DNA of 32,500 nucleotides from Glandiceps talaboti (GCF_964340395.1 NC_135569.1:5639040-5671539); one strand, 5' to 3'. Numbered from the stretch's first letter, positions 9,844 through 22,145 are shown. The notes: generated by a model from the sequence alone, not told the origin. A program made the numbers and translations.

Positions 9844-11768
9844 GGACATGTGGATATATAGATGGATAAAAGGTTTTAGGCGTGAATGTCAGTATTTACT
9901 TTATGCTTTTTACAGTGAGCATACTTCCTTTCTCTCCTTGCATAATTTACATATTGTGATGGAGAAGTGTATAGTTTATGCGAGTGGATCATTCGCAAAC
10001 TCTTATTACGAAGAAAGTTCTAGTCTTAATATGTTATCGCTCATACTCACAAAAGTCAGAACTGACATCAAAGTATGCACAGTCACCAGTACACAACAAG
10101 CCACAGTCTTTGTCAGGTTGACCTTCCCTCCAGTAGGTAAACGTCACTTCAGAACCATCCACCCAGACATAGTCGTGGTTCTGAAATTAATGTTGTGACG
10201 TATTATCATTAAAGGGACACAGTTGATATCGTTATGGTTTTTTGTCATTACTTATACCCTAACTAACCATAATCATAACTAACCATAACCCTAACTAACC
10301 ATAAACCTAACTAGCCCTTACCCAAACCTAACCATAACCCTAACTAACCATAACCCTAACTAACCATAACCATAACTAACAATAACCATAACTAACCATA
10401 ACCCTAACTAACCTTAACCCTAACTAACCATAACCCTAATTAACCATAACCCTAACTAACCATAACCATAACTAACCATAACCATAACTAACCATAAACC
10501 TAACTAGCCCTTACCCAAACCTAACCATAACCATAACTAACCATAACCCTAACTAACCATAAACCTAAGTAACCATAAACCTAACTAGCCCTTACCCAAA
10601 CCTAACCATAACCTTAACTAACCATACCCTCACTAACCATAAACTTAACTAGCCCTTACCCAAACCCGAACTCTTCATTCTAACCATTAAATGCTAACCG
10701 ATAACCTTTCACCTTTCACCTAACCCTGTTTGTAATTAAGTATTACCAAATGGAAATACAGTTTATCATACCTGTAATGGATCATGCATGCCGACCCACA
10801 TGTCGTTGAAACCTCCCTGCATACTGAAGACAAACTCATTTTCTTGTATACTGTGTAAAGAGGCAATGTGGGACTGTGCACCATAAATTTGGCACTGAGC
10901 TGAAGCCTGGACGAAACTCAAGTCACAAGCAAAGAGCCTGTAACAATGGTCATTGAACGGGTACCATAGAGGATCGCAGACCTCTTCTTTGCCATCTGAG
11001 ATCGAAAAAATAGATATAAGCATATGAAATAACAATTCGGGATACAAAATAGTGCTAGAGTGTTTATGTTAGGTAACGGTAAATGTAACACAATGTTAGA
11101 GGAGCAATATGACAAACCAAGTCAATCAATCAATCAATCAATCAATCACGAAACTAGCTAGCAAATGCCAAATGGCAAATGAATAACCATAGTTGGTACA
11201 TGGATAAATCATGAATGAATAAGCATACATAGCGTTAGAATTCTTTAGATATGAATGCATACATTTAAAACAGAACAGAATACATAAACATCAAACAATT
11301 AAATGACGTAACCGAAGATAAAGAAATATCAATACGATATGAATAAGCATGTGCATAAGTTAAAATTATGACGTAATAATAATACATTTTAAGTATTACT
11401 TTCTAATAATAATAATCGTCTTTTTGAGCATATTGTAAGAAAATATTGTAGTCTAACATGTCTGCACTGTAAACCCATGTGTTAAAAAGATATTGATTAT
11501 TCGGATAATTGTTACTAAAAGTTTGAATATCATTCGATTAACTCCTTTTACACATTTTTGTACTTCTTTCCTCTGATTTATGTACAGAGGAGTTAATAGT
11601 GTAAAAAATGGAGACTAAAATATGTCTCTACTTTTTAAATAAAAAAAATTATCATGAATGAGGTAATTGCTATAGTTACATATACTTACCACTTTCGTTG
11701 ATTGGGGTGGCACAAACCCCCCAGACCATCACCACCACCACTAACGACAAAATCAATTTCTTCATCAT
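9579..11768 (-). CDS. CTLD-3: secreted C-type lectin-like protein, QPD type (165 aa)
   Basis: Exons: 11690-11768 (ATG-ATG start, signal peptide with a Leu/Val-rich core), 10772-10995, 10051-10180 and 9579-9643 (TAA stop). Phases 1-0-1. CTLD landmarks: CDPLWYPFNDHCYRLF, LHSIQENEFVF, WVGMHD at residues 93-98, WVDGS, QPD at 122-124, DRWSIDDC and PFVCK. QPD is the motif associated with galactose-type ligands in canonical C-type lectins. The WND tripeptide is replaced by WSI, so Ca2+/sugar binding is not assured. The middle exon carries an extra cysteine cluster (DCGLLCTGDC) and the first domain exon an extra cysteine after CYRLF, both shared with CTLD-5. Intron 2 holds the telomere-like array. 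A donor 14 nt past the stop predicts a 3' UTR intron. Confidence 0.93.
9810..9843. repeat. (CAGA)n microsatellite
   Basis: Eight or so CAGA units in intron 3 of CTLD-3. Confidence 0.95.
10255..10715. repeat. degenerate telomere-like minisatellite, unit about CTAACTAACCATAACC
   Basis: About 460 bp of imperfect 16-bp units. Many contain AACCCTAA, matching the metazoan telomere motif on this strand. A second sub-block (TAAACCTAACTAGCCCTTACCC) recurs at least four times, giving higher-order structure. It lies wholly inside intron 2 of CTLD-3. Confidence 0.85.
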
Positions 11769-11917
11769 GAAATTTGCCTCTTGGAAAATATTTTTGACTT
11801 TTGTAAAGTCTTCACTATTTGACTAGAGTGACACTGCTGACTTACTAGAGTGACCTCGATAGTCAGATAGTGTTGTCGTCATCTGCAAAATGACCTCATC
11901 CGATGAAGGTCAGAACT

Positions 11918-11925
11918 CTTATAAA
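11918..11925 (-). promoter_or_regulatory. possible TATA box of CTLD-3
   Basis: TTTATAAG on the minus strand, about 150 nt upstream of the CTLD-3 ATG. It would place transcription start near 11890 and leave a 5' UTR of about 120 nt without an intron. Confidence 0.35.
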
Positions 11926-13135
11926 TCATTTTTGTCGAAGATAAATTCGACGAACGTTGAGCATAGTTTTAGGGACGTTAATCCCCCAATATGTATAATT
12001 CATACAGGCACAGAGGTAAATATCTAAACCCATTGAATTTTTTTTAAAATGGGACACAAACAGAGTTTATATGTTTTTTAGCGTAAATTGCGCAGCATAT
12101 CTAATCTATTTATTGAACTATCGACAGTCACCATTGCATTGTATGCCAGTGATTCATATTGAAGTCTCTTATCATTATTAAATTTATAGGTCAATTATTG
12201 TTGAAACATATAGTAAATCCCATTTTCCCACTTCCATCGACACCATAAACGTTTACATTATCAATAAACCACACTGTTGAGAGTTTATGTTGTTTTTTGC
12301 AGTTTGGTCATTGAAATTCTGTTTATGTAGATGCGAGAAGGGGATTGGGTATAGGAGGACGTTGGGTAGGAGGTAGGTGGTGGGGATCGAGTGAGTGGAG
12401 ACGAGAAGGGTGGGGATCAACAGACAACGGAACGGTGAGAAAGACAAGAAGGGACATACAAATCATAATGACATAAACATATTGTATGAATATAAACGGA
12501 CCTGGAGATAGAGAGACTGGCAGATCGGAAGACACATCTGGAAAGATATCTGCATATCTAATTGATAGATTTATCAAAGCCATATCAGATACAACTGCGG
12601 TCCCTTGTTTTAATACGGCACAGCAAATAGTGAGAAACATCAGTTGGTGTAAATACTGGTACACGGTGTCATTTGTCCTTCAAAGATATTTATTGGTATC
12701 ATATATATCTACTAGATATTGTTAATCTAATAGATACTACTAATGTCTTTGTTGACGGTTTGTTAATCCTATCTCGTAGATAGCATACACATGACGATAC
12801 AAAATAAATTCCCATAGCAAAGGCACATTAACCGTTTTGGAAAAACTAAATGGGGTTTTCAAGATATGTCGGTCGATGAGAATATTCGGGTCCTATGACC
12901 TTGGCCACATTAGCCCCACAGTTCACTATTCAATGTATACTGGAATCAATAAGTTGTTATTTTCCATACACATAGTTTTTTAGTTTGTTGTTTGGTAGTA
13001 AAGTAGCCTTATAAATTCGGCAAATTTCCACGGCCTAATGACGTCATCAACTAAAAATCAACACGGAGTTAAAGACTTTAGTATAGAATATGGCCGAAAT
13101 AACAATCTAAGAATCTAAGAATCTAACTAGTCATG
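11926..13135. other. CTLD-4/CTLD-3 intergenic region, no gene recognised
   Basis: AT-rich sequence. A Pro/His-rich open frame on the minus strand (12323-12664) covers a low-complexity stretch near 12340-12440 and looks non-coding. No RNA gene or mobile element recognised. Confidence 0.4.
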
Positions 13136-13475
<340 letters not shown>

Positions 13476-13602
13476 ATCTAGTATATATACATACATATCT
13501 AGTACATTTCGAACTTTTGAGTTTGTTACAAACTCTTTTTCTTGATAATGATTAACCAAGAACATACATTGTATGTTCACACACCTCAAATACAAGCTTC
13601 AG

Positions 13603-13735
13603 CCCATTTCATGTTAGTATTCACTGAGCTCTATTTGAAACATCCCAAAGAGAAACCAAAAAGAAACTTCACATTCTACACTTTAAGATAAAAAGACCGA
13701 AATTTCTTGCTACAGTTTGCCTTAATGAAGTAAAC
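13603..13735. repeat. copy B of a duplicated 3'-flank segment
   Basis: Partner of 8335-8465, in the same orientation and at a comparable position beyond the 3' end of CTLD-4. Divergence is clear but blocks such as TTTCATGTTAGTATTCACTG and AATTTCTTGCTACAGTTTG are retained. Confidence 0.7.
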
Positions 13736-13999
13736 GTTTTAAATATATTGCTACTAGACACAGATACGCGGGCGCATGTTAGTGATGTCTGTAGTTTGTG
13801 CCTACAGGGTGGCACTTCAATTCATTTCATTTAGAAAAAATGTACCAAGAAACTATAATTTAGTCTTTCTATCTTAAAGTGTAGCATGTACAGTTCCCCA
13901 TTTTTATGAGGTTGTGCCAAACAGGGTAAACACTGATATGAAACGGACTGCGACAAACAACCAAGAGATAAAGAACTAACAAATGGACGGGCAGACATA

Positions 14000-14179
14000 A
14001 TTCCCATAGTATTACTTTATTTAATTATGAGAATTACCATGAAAGTATATAATCAATATTAAATGTTGAAGGATTGCATATAGCTGTATTCAACTGATTG
14101 AAGGAGATTCCCCCAAAACGACAACGTCCGGTACTGTCGTTCGGTACAAGGTGGTGGCCATATTCTGCGTTCACAATAT
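14000..14179 (-). other. predicted 3' UTR exon of CTLD-4
   Basis: The acceptor TTACTTCCACAG|ATATTG sits at 14179. AATAAA on the minus strand is at 14016-14021, about 160 nt into the exon. The donor is AAAG|GTAAGA at 14596, four bases after the stop codon. The mRNA end near 14000 is approximate. Confidence 0.5.
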
Positions 14180-14599
14180 CTGTGGAAGTAATAAAACATA
14201 TGCAGATTAGATGACAAAATTAAAATATTTGATCATCTTTTAAATATTATTTTTTTTATAACAAGAGCAAACTAATGATATGAGAAGTATACATGGCATA
14301 ATGGCAATTTGAAAATGAAATTTCTATTCGGGTTTATTTTGTTCGTGCATTGTTACTCATGTGCAACATTTGAGAAATATTGTAACTATGGCAACATTAG
14401 GGGTATTAAAAGCGCTCATAATGTGCAATAAAAAGAATGGAAATCATATGTTGAGTTGGTCATCAGGGTGTTTTTGAGTGCAATATTAATCGTTCAAAAC
14501 AAATCATATTCAGTTTCAAATCAAATGCATGTCACCCTGTTTTTTTATGTTTTTTTTTTTTAGATAAAACGTTATTTGACGTAATGATATCTTACCTTT

Positions 14600-14722
14600 T
14601 TACGACATTGGTTGTTTGCATACAAATCTCCTCTTTTCATCACAATCTTTGTCATTCCATCTGTCATCTGTATAAAAATATACTTCGTGTCAGTACATTT
14701 CATTAACGAGTAACTTAAGTTT

Positions 14723-14780
<58 letters not shown>

Positions 14781-14824
14781 GGGAGAGAGGGATTCGATTC
14801 ATATTTTGTAACTGGCAAAATGGC

Positions 14825-14857
<33 letters not shown>

Positions 14858-15206
14858 CAGACAAGGAGGCAGAGACTGGGAGAAAGAGACAAAGACATAG
14901 AGAAACAAGCATTGCGACAGAGTTTGAGAGACAAAGATAGAGACAGAGAAAGGGTGACAGAGAGATGACACAGACAGAAAGACAGACAGACAAACAAACA
15001 AACAAACAAACAAACAAACAAACAAACAGACGGACAGACGAAGACAGTGAGACAGATAAGTATTGACCAAATAGTCTCCTTGACAATGTGACTGGAGCTA
15101 GCATATATAAATATATAGTCGGATTAAAAACGCTGATGCGAATAGATCATAAATTATGGCAAGCCAATCTTAGGACAAGATGTCTAAATATACTACAGTT
15201 GTCTCT

Positions 15207-15267
<61 letters not shown>

Positions 15268-17303
15268 AGGGACGATGAAAGTTTTTTCTTTTATTTTGCC
15301 GTTTTATTTAAACATTTCTGAAGTCTATAATTGATAATTACTCTTTCCTGTTTACATCATAGACATTTGGCCCATCTTGTGACCAGAACAACATGTTTGT
15401 AGATTGTGAAATACAATACAGCCAAGATCAGGGTTGTATAGAAAGTGTAGTCTATGTAACATCATAACAATTGAACCAATTGTTTTTTTTCCCTTTGAGT
15501 ATACCGCTTAGTGGATCCATAATTGAAAATAGTTTTCATATTATCAATAATTGTGAGACAAGTAAGTTACAGTGTATCACTCTCATGTATCCACTGATAA
15601 GTCACCCAACCTCCACAAGGTTGTTGTGTTTGGTAAAGCGATCATGAGTGGAGATTTGATATCAGAATTTGTTTTGACTAAGTATGAAATGTTCTCATGT
15701 GCACCTATAATAATACAATGTTGCAACGGCAGTTTCAAGAGAAAACTGCAGACTCAATAAGTCGGCACCCTGGCACTAACGGAGCTGTGTTGTGAATGGG
15801 GAAAGTAGAAGTGTTTCTTTTATAACGATGGGTGCGTAGTCTACACTTTCCATACAACCCTGAACCTGGTTGTACAATTTTGCTGTTCTCTGCTTCTTAC
15901 TGTAATCGGAACATGCACCCATTTCGACACAGTTTTCGGAACACTTCAACAACAAACCACAGTCGTTATCAGGCTGGTCGGGTTGCCAGATGTAATAGTC
16001 AAATGGGGTACCATCTGTCCAAACATAAGTTCCTTCCTGCTCGTCAAAAAATAAAACAAAAGCACACTTAGGCAGTACAAACAAGAAAACTTTAATTACC
16101 GCGGCAGTACAAACAAGAAAACTTTAATTACCGCGGAATAGCTTCTTCACTATCAAATACATACACAACAATATCAGTGTGTATTTGTAAACAAAATGAT
16201 CTTACTTAATTTGTAATGGCCTAATAAAAAAATTGTGTGGTTCCGGTTACGCTCAGTTTTTGAATTTTTCCTCAGACGATCAAATATTTTGGCCTGAATG
16301 TCTTTGTTCGCAGGCAGTAAAAGAAAGCGCCTAACCAACAACGATTGAAATGTAAAGTGAAGTGGAGTAAAAATGTCGTTAGCGTGAATACACTGACTAA
16401 TTTACTTTTGCGACCTAAATATATGATTTTTAAAATTAAAATAATAACATCTTACAAAACCTGACGGTTTCTTTTCTCAGTGAGATATCAGCAATGAAAG
16501 AGTAAAAACGGTGATAAAATAAACAAATGTATGTATGTAGAAAAATTAACGTACTTCAGCCTCATCATTCAGACCAAGCCACAGATCGTTGTAGCCACCT
16601 TGGAAAGCAAATACAAAATCGTTTTCGTCCACGTCGTGTATGGACACCAAGTGAGAATAACGTCCGTACAGTCTGCACTCAGACTCCGCCAGTGACCAGT
16701 TTACTTCCCAGTCAAAAAATCGGTAGCAGTTTCCATTGTACGGATACCAATACTGAAGACAGGTTGAATTTGATTCTAGTCAGAAAAGAGAAATTGGCGA
16801 CTGTTAAGTAGCATGCAACTCGAAAATTAGAATTAAAAAAATGTTGTTACTTTGTTTAAGAAAACTCGTGCCTTTTCTCTTAAAATTAAGTAGAAAAAAA
16901 GAGGAAGTATACCGTAAGCTACTTAGGTACGCCTTCCTTGTGGGTTCACGTTTACAATATGTGGTAGCTGGAATATTTACCAAATTCAAAGTGAAGATTA
17001 GAAAATCAATATTGAGACTGACATATCGACCCAAACCGTGTCATATAATGATATATATTTGCTAGAATTTGAAGATTTTGTGAAAGTTTTGCATTCATAA
17101 TACCGATCTCTAATGATCTTGTTCAACCCAAAGTTGTGCACTAATGTCATGAAGTGGTCAACTTCGTATCCCCAAAATCCAGTCGAAAATTACATCACAT
17201 GTTAATACTGTGGGGAAATGCACTTACCATCTGCAAGGCCCTGGTAAACAGCACTTGCCTTGCACACAACTAGCAGCAGTCCGAATAACACTTGGTACAA
17301 CAT
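14600..17303 (-). CDS. CTLD-4: secreted C-type lectin-like protein, QPD type (166 aa)
   Basis: Exons: 17228-17303 (ATG, signal peptide), 16555-16775, 15901-16036 and 14600-14667 (TAA stop). Phases 1-0-1, GT-AG throughout. Landmarks: TCLQYWYPYNGNCYRFF, LVSIHDVDENDFVF, WLGLND at residues 91-96, VWTDGTPF, QPD at 120-122, WNDKDC and RFVCK. Both QPD and WND are intact, so Ca2+-dependent galactose-type binding is plausible by analogy with canonical lectins. The middle exon has an enlarged cysteine insertion (DCGLLLKCSENC and ACSD). The extra cysteine of CTLD-3/-5 after CYRxF is a tryptophan here. Intron 3 (1.2 kb) holds a tRNA gene on the other strand and CAGA arrays. A donor four bases past the stop predicts a 3' UTR intron. 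Confidence 0.93.
14724..15050. repeat. compound (GA)n / (CAGA)n / (CAAA)n array
   Basis: Purine-rich array of GA, CAGA and CAAA blocks separated by short unique sequence, in intron 3 of CTLD-4. On the minus strand it forms C/T-rich sequence beginning about 55 nt upstream of the 3' splice site at 14668. Ser/Leu/Cys/Val-rich frames here are artefacts. Confidence 0.95.
15201..15274 (+). tRNA. tRNA-Asn (anticodon GTT)
   Basis: A full cloverleaf can be drawn. Acceptor stem GTCTCTG/CAGGGAC (one T-G wobble), D stem GCGC/GCGC, anticodon stem TTCGG/CCGAA with loop CTGTTAA (anticodon 15235-15237), T stem GGTGG/CCACC with loop TTCAAGC, and discriminator G at 15274. No CCA is encoded, as expected for a eukaryotic nuclear tRNA. 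The internal A box (TGGCGCAATCGG) and B box (GGTTCAAGCCC) are intact. A run of six Ts begins within about 10 nt of the 3' end and would serve as RNA polymerase III terminator. The gene lies antisense inside intron 3 of CTLD-4. Position 57 is A, still the conserved purine class. Confidence 0.97.
15282..15287 (+). terminator. RNA polymerase III terminator of tRNA-Asn
   Basis: T6 tract followed by a second T-rich run just downstream of the tRNA 3' end. Confidence 0.7.
16071..16134. repeat. perfect tandem duplication of a 32-bp unit
   Basis: The unit starting GGCAGTACAAACAAG and ending AATTACCGC occurs twice without mismatch, at 16071 and 16103. It lies in intron 2 of CTLD-4, about 35 bp upstream of the middle-exon acceptor on the minus strand. 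Confidence 0.97.
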
Positions 17304-17705
17304 TTTGTCAAACTTGAACACGCTTTGTTGAACTTCAACCAACTAAGTCTGTTTTGTAGGCGTCCAAATACAAGTCGTTGAGCGAATTTTCCTCAAGACA
17401 AGATTAAGGTCATGTGACCCAAAATGTCCGGAAATATCGTGCAAATACAGACATTTTAAATCCGTTAATATGGATTTAGGTATAACGATAATTTGTAAAT
17501 TTTAATAAATTTGGACTTAGACACCACTAGGTACAACTTTATATGGGTTTGGTGTGGATTACGTAATGAGGGGATATAATCTATTGTCTATACCTGACGT
17601 CTGTTGATTTGAGTTGGTTCACAATTGGTGATTGTTAGGACGGAGTTTGACCAAGGCGTATGAGAATATGATGTCAGTCTTTCTGACAACGATTAGGAAG
17701 ATTGT

Positions 17706-18349
17706 GTGAGTGAGTATGTATGTATGTATGTATGTATGTATGTATGTATGTATGTATGTATGTATGTATGTATGTATGTATGTATGTATGTGTGTATGTA
17801 TATATGTATGTGTGTGTATGTATGTATGTATGTATGTATGTATGTATGTATGTATGTATGTATGTATGTATGTATGTATGTATGTATGTGTGTATGTGTG
17901 TATGTGTGTATGTATGTATGTATGTATGTATGTATGTGTGTGTGTGTATGTATGTATGTGTGTGTGTATGTATGTATGTATGTATGTATGTATGTATGTA
18001 TGTATGTATGTATGTATGTATGTATGTATGTATGTATGTGTGTATGTATATATGTATGTGTGTGTATGTATGTATGTATGTATGTATGTATGTATGTATG
18101 TATGTATGTATGTATGTATGTATGTGTGTATGTGTGTATGTGTGTATGTATGTATGTATGTATGTATGTGTGTGTATGTATGTATGTATGTATGTGTGTG
18201 TGTGTATGTATGTATGTATGTATGTATGTATGTATGTATGTATGTATGTATGTATGTATGTATGTATGTATGTATGTATGTATGTATGTATGTATGTATG
18301 TATGTATGTATGTATGTATGTATGTATGTATGTATGTATGTATGTATGC
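17706..18349. repeat. (GTAT)n microsatellite, about 640 bp
   Basis: GTAT units with frequent GTGT variants. A segment with GTGTGTATATAT recurs about 250 bp apart (near 17793 and 18038), so part of the array was duplicated as a block. It lies between CTLD-5 and CTLD-4, about 400 bp upstream of the CTLD-4 ATG. The 217-276-codon frames on both strands are repeat artefacts. Confidence 0.98.
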
Positions 18350-18677
18350 TTGCTATGTGTGTCGATGCAATAGACCACACTTTTAATTTGACATTGGCCA
18401 TATATTCCATCTCCCAAAGTAGAGGCAATTCAACAAAATACATTCTCACGAAAATAACTTTTAATTGTCATGATCATTTAATAACTATTACTTATTTTAA
18501 ATTAATTCAAAATCACCACACTAAGCAATCTCAAAGGTGATGTATGATGAGTAACTACCCATCGTCAGAATTCTTGCAATTCTATCCTTCAGCTGATTTT
18601 GCCAACTTTTCTGCAAATAAAAAAGATTGTAGTGTGTAAGTAAACTCTCACTTCATAATCCATATCATCTAAGCGTT

Positions 18678-18935
<258 letters not shown>

Positions 18936-19114
18936 AAGAATGTGAGAAAGACTCAGACATGTGGAAGTAAAATAATGATATATGGTGTGGTACTGTGCCA
19001 CACTTTTACGTAGTGACTGACTTGTTAGGAGAACTGTGGAGGTATTCACTTAAATACAGAGTGCTCTGTCGTTGCAAATGTGAAATTTCTTATTACTTTT
19101 ACATTCTAACCTAT

Positions 19115-22013
19115 TCAATCCGTTACTGGAATGTCAGGCATTTTACATACGTAACGTCTGTTAGAGCTACAATCTTGGTCATTCCATCTCCCAACTAGTA
19201 AAGAAAAGACAAACAATTACACTTTTATAGTTACAACCAATGACGTGGAAGACGAAATGAGTAGTCAGCAATAGCTCAAGATAATGAAATATGTCAAATA
19301 TTTAGGCAAAAAAAAATATTGTTTCTGGTCAGAACATTTTGTCTACAGTGGTACGATGATGCGATTTTTTCTTTAATTCTCAAACCTGTCACTCAGTCTA
19401 CTATTTATGGCAGTTACTGTTCTTTTTATTTAGTTCTTTTGAGCAAGTGTGTATGTGGGGGCAGATGTAATTTGCAGGTTCATGATTGGCTGTGTAGTTC
19501 TCTTCACTGAAGTAGTGAGGGTTACTTTTGTGTTTCTCAACGGATCTGCAGACTGCATGGGCTGGACAAACACGAAAAAAAGACCGACGCGAGGGTGTTT
19601 AAGTGGTGCGCGCGCAGACCAGAAGCAATTCTTTCATTTTTCGGCCTTATCATACGTTTTAAAATAATTTTCGAAAAAATTCTCAGAATACAGTGAGGGT
19701 AGCTCTAAGAGTGGTTAGTACACTAAGAATAGTCATAATTATTCAATGAACCGATAAATTATTACCGAAATCGCCTAATGTTTGCTCGACACATCGTTCT
19801 TCGCAAAATAAACCACAGCTGTTGTTTGGCTCGCCTGGCTGCCATGTAAAGTACCCAAATTCCGTATTATCACTCCATACATACACGTCTTTCTGTAGTG
19901 AAGAACATAGCAAATTTCTGTGTCAGTAGGAAATGTGGAATTGTGAATTTACGGAGCCTTCGGTAATTACAAAGGAGGAGTTGGGGAGAATTATAGAGTT
20001 CACATTTCACAAATTGGTTCTCGGAGGAGGGCCATGTTTCTGGAATTAGTGGAGGGCCATATATTACTTTGACTCATTGTGTTATCTAACGTTGCATTAT
20101 TTTTTTTGGCATCCCACTGCTGCCACCAATGTCACATACATATATGCCACAGCTGCCAGATCCAAAGACAGCCACCACTGTGTGTACTATAATGTCAGAA
20201 CATATCAATGAAATGTTGGAAACAATTCAATGAATCAATTGTTTGTTTTAGTTTGAGAGGTGGAGTGGGTTTCACAGGCATGAAGGGGGGGGGGCAGTGT
20301 GATAAGATATGTGGTAGATTGGAGTGGGGATGTTAACCTCAGTCTCGCAAATATTAGTAGTGTGCCCAGCCAGTTCTGGCCTTGAACTATGTGAATTAGA
20401 TCAAATAATATATTAATTAATGCAGTGCTTTCGTACAAGGTCACTGTGATGGTAGTAGTGGATAATGACATGTTAACTTTAAAATGTGGTGGCAGTGATG
20501 GGATCGAGTCTTCACCATTGATTCGAGGACTTGTACCTATTTAACCTCTGACAGCATATGAACCCAATTGTTTTGCAACATTTCAACAAGTTGGGGGGGG
20601 GGGTGTCATGTTTTAGAGATCACATCAAGTCATGTTTTAGAGCAACTTCGCAACTGTTCTAATGTGACTTCATTTTTTTGGTCATATATTATGTTCAATT
20701 CGCTTACTTCAGCTCTGTCGTTAAGGCCAATCCAGATGTTGTGTGAGCCTCCTTGTAAGCCAAACACAAAATTGTTTTCTTCATCTGAATGAATAGACGC
20801 CAAATGGCCCAGAGGACTTGCTATTTGGCATTCTGCCTCGGCAAATGTCCATTCGACGGCACAGTCAAAGAAACGGTAGCAATTACCCTCCCAAGCAGTC
20901 CAGAAATCTGGGCACGCAGCCCTAGCTGTTATATACCAATATGGAAAGAAGTACAAATAGATACATGAACATTAACAATGTAGATGTTGACTATATCATA
21001 CTGTACACCACGTCACATCGTTAGGCAGTATATTACCTGTTTTTTAAATCAGAAAATTGTATTACAGTGAGTGTTGAAAAAAATATAAAATATACATCTG
21101 TATATCTAAGTCGACTTGTGTATACCATGACCTATGAAAGACGTCACAGCAGTGGCAAAAAGACGTTCATTATCATGTTTCCGAGGAAACAGGCGGTTCC
21201 TTTTGTAAACGTACCATCAAAACGACATTTTTGATTTACCATGAAATACAATACATAAAATAAAATCTCGGGTTTACTTGACTCTGACATTTAATAGCCT
21301 GATGTGTACGAATATTGGAGGTGTGGTGAAAAATATACCATTCACTGTATTGTGACTGTATTGTGCTGAAGTATAGCTGAATTTGGAAGATTTGAAAAAG
21401 TCCTCCATCATGGACGTATGAATGGTTTTGAGCTAGTATTATAGCAAAAAGAATGAGAAATATCTCCGAAGTACGCAATTACACATATATTGTTCGCTCA
21501 CACATTTTGCTATACCCCTGTAATGCGTTTACCCAATAATACCGTACAATTTAACTAAGGAAACCTGACACAAAATGTCTTGCGTTTAAATCTTACTGAC
21601 ACTACAGCTACATTTTATCGTCTGGCTCAACAGAAATCTTACAAACAATCCTATGTGTCTAACAAGATGATAAAATGTAGCAAAGTTAGTAAGATTATTT
21701 ACCAGACGATAAAATGTAGCAATGTTAGTAAGATTGTTGTTTAGCCAGAAGATAAAATGTAGCAGTATTAGTGAGATTTTTGTCGAGCAGACGACGCTTC
21801 GTTTCATTTTTGCGATTTTAACTGTGTTAATTTTCGTTAAGCGAACTTTTACATGATAGTTTAAGTGAGGAGTTTGTTTACGTGGTTTCAGTTGCGCGTT
21901 GGCTGCACGTGTATGACATCCCGATCAGTTACGGTAATAAAAAAACTGTACTTACTTTCATGGAAACTCGCTAAAGACAACAAGAGAGCAAAGACTATTT
22001 TAACGATTGCCAT
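19115..22013 (-). CDS. CTLD-5: secreted C-type lectin-like protein, EPN type (160 aa)
   Basis: Exons: 21956-22013 (ATG, signal peptide MAIVKIVFALLLSLASF), 20708-20925, 19766-19892 and 19115-19194 (TGA stop). Phases 1-0-1. Landmarks: ACPDFWTAWEGNCYRFF, LASIHSDEENNFVF, WIGLND at residues 84-89, VWSDN, EPN at 113-115, WNDQDC and RYVCK. EPN plus WND is the complete canonical pair for Ca2+-dependent mannose-type binding. The middle exon contains the extra cysteine cluster SCGLFCEERC and the first domain exon the extra cysteine in FFDC, both shared with CTLD-3. EPN thus occurs within the cysteine-insert subgroup, so the EPN/QPD switch and the insert do not coincide. The C-terminus is a few residues longer than in the paralogs. 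Confidence 0.93.
19893..20707. other. CTLD-5 intron 2, no repeat family recognised
   Basis: Unique-looking sequence with two G-runs (near 20285 and 20595). The string ATCACATCAAGTCATGTTTTAG with a partial second TCATGTTTTAG lies near 20610-20640. I see no RNA or coding feature. Confidence 0.4.
21590..21785. repeat. short repeat GATAAAATGTAGC...TTAGTAAGATT: three direct copies and one inverted
   Basis: Direct copies start at 21669, 21708 and 21751 (spacing 39 and 43 bp). An inverted copy (GCTACATTTTATCGTCTGGC) lies at about 21606-21625. The inverted copy can pair with any direct copy. It lies in intron 1 of CTLD-5, about 170 bp from the signal exon. Confidence 0.85.
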
Positions 22014-22135
22014 GTTGATGGAGTCGTATGCGATGTCCTTTACGATGGTTACATGGCAGAGATAAAATCACTCGACCGTCTGACAGATAGAATAATAAAT
22101 CACCCCTTTTGACAAATTAGTCCGATATGTGTGGG

Positions 22136-22145
22136 CTTTTATGTG
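22136..22145 (-). promoter_or_regulatory. possible TATA box of CTLD-5
   Basis: CACATAAAAG on the minus strand, about 125 nt upstream of the ATG. It would give a 5' UTR of roughly 95 nt. Confidence 0.35.

Noticed and set aside
12323-12664. 113-codon minus-strand frame with a Pro/His-rich end
   Set aside because: Covers a low-complexity stretch, no domain, and no splice signals linking it to other exons.
14120-14180. Coding exon on the minus strand near the CTLD-4 3' end
   Set aside because: It follows the CTLD-4 stop and lacks the CTLD pattern; best explained as 3' UTR.
17619-18540. 217-276-codon frames on both strands
   Set aside because: Translations of an uninterrupted tetranucleotide array; no stop can occur in such a repeat.
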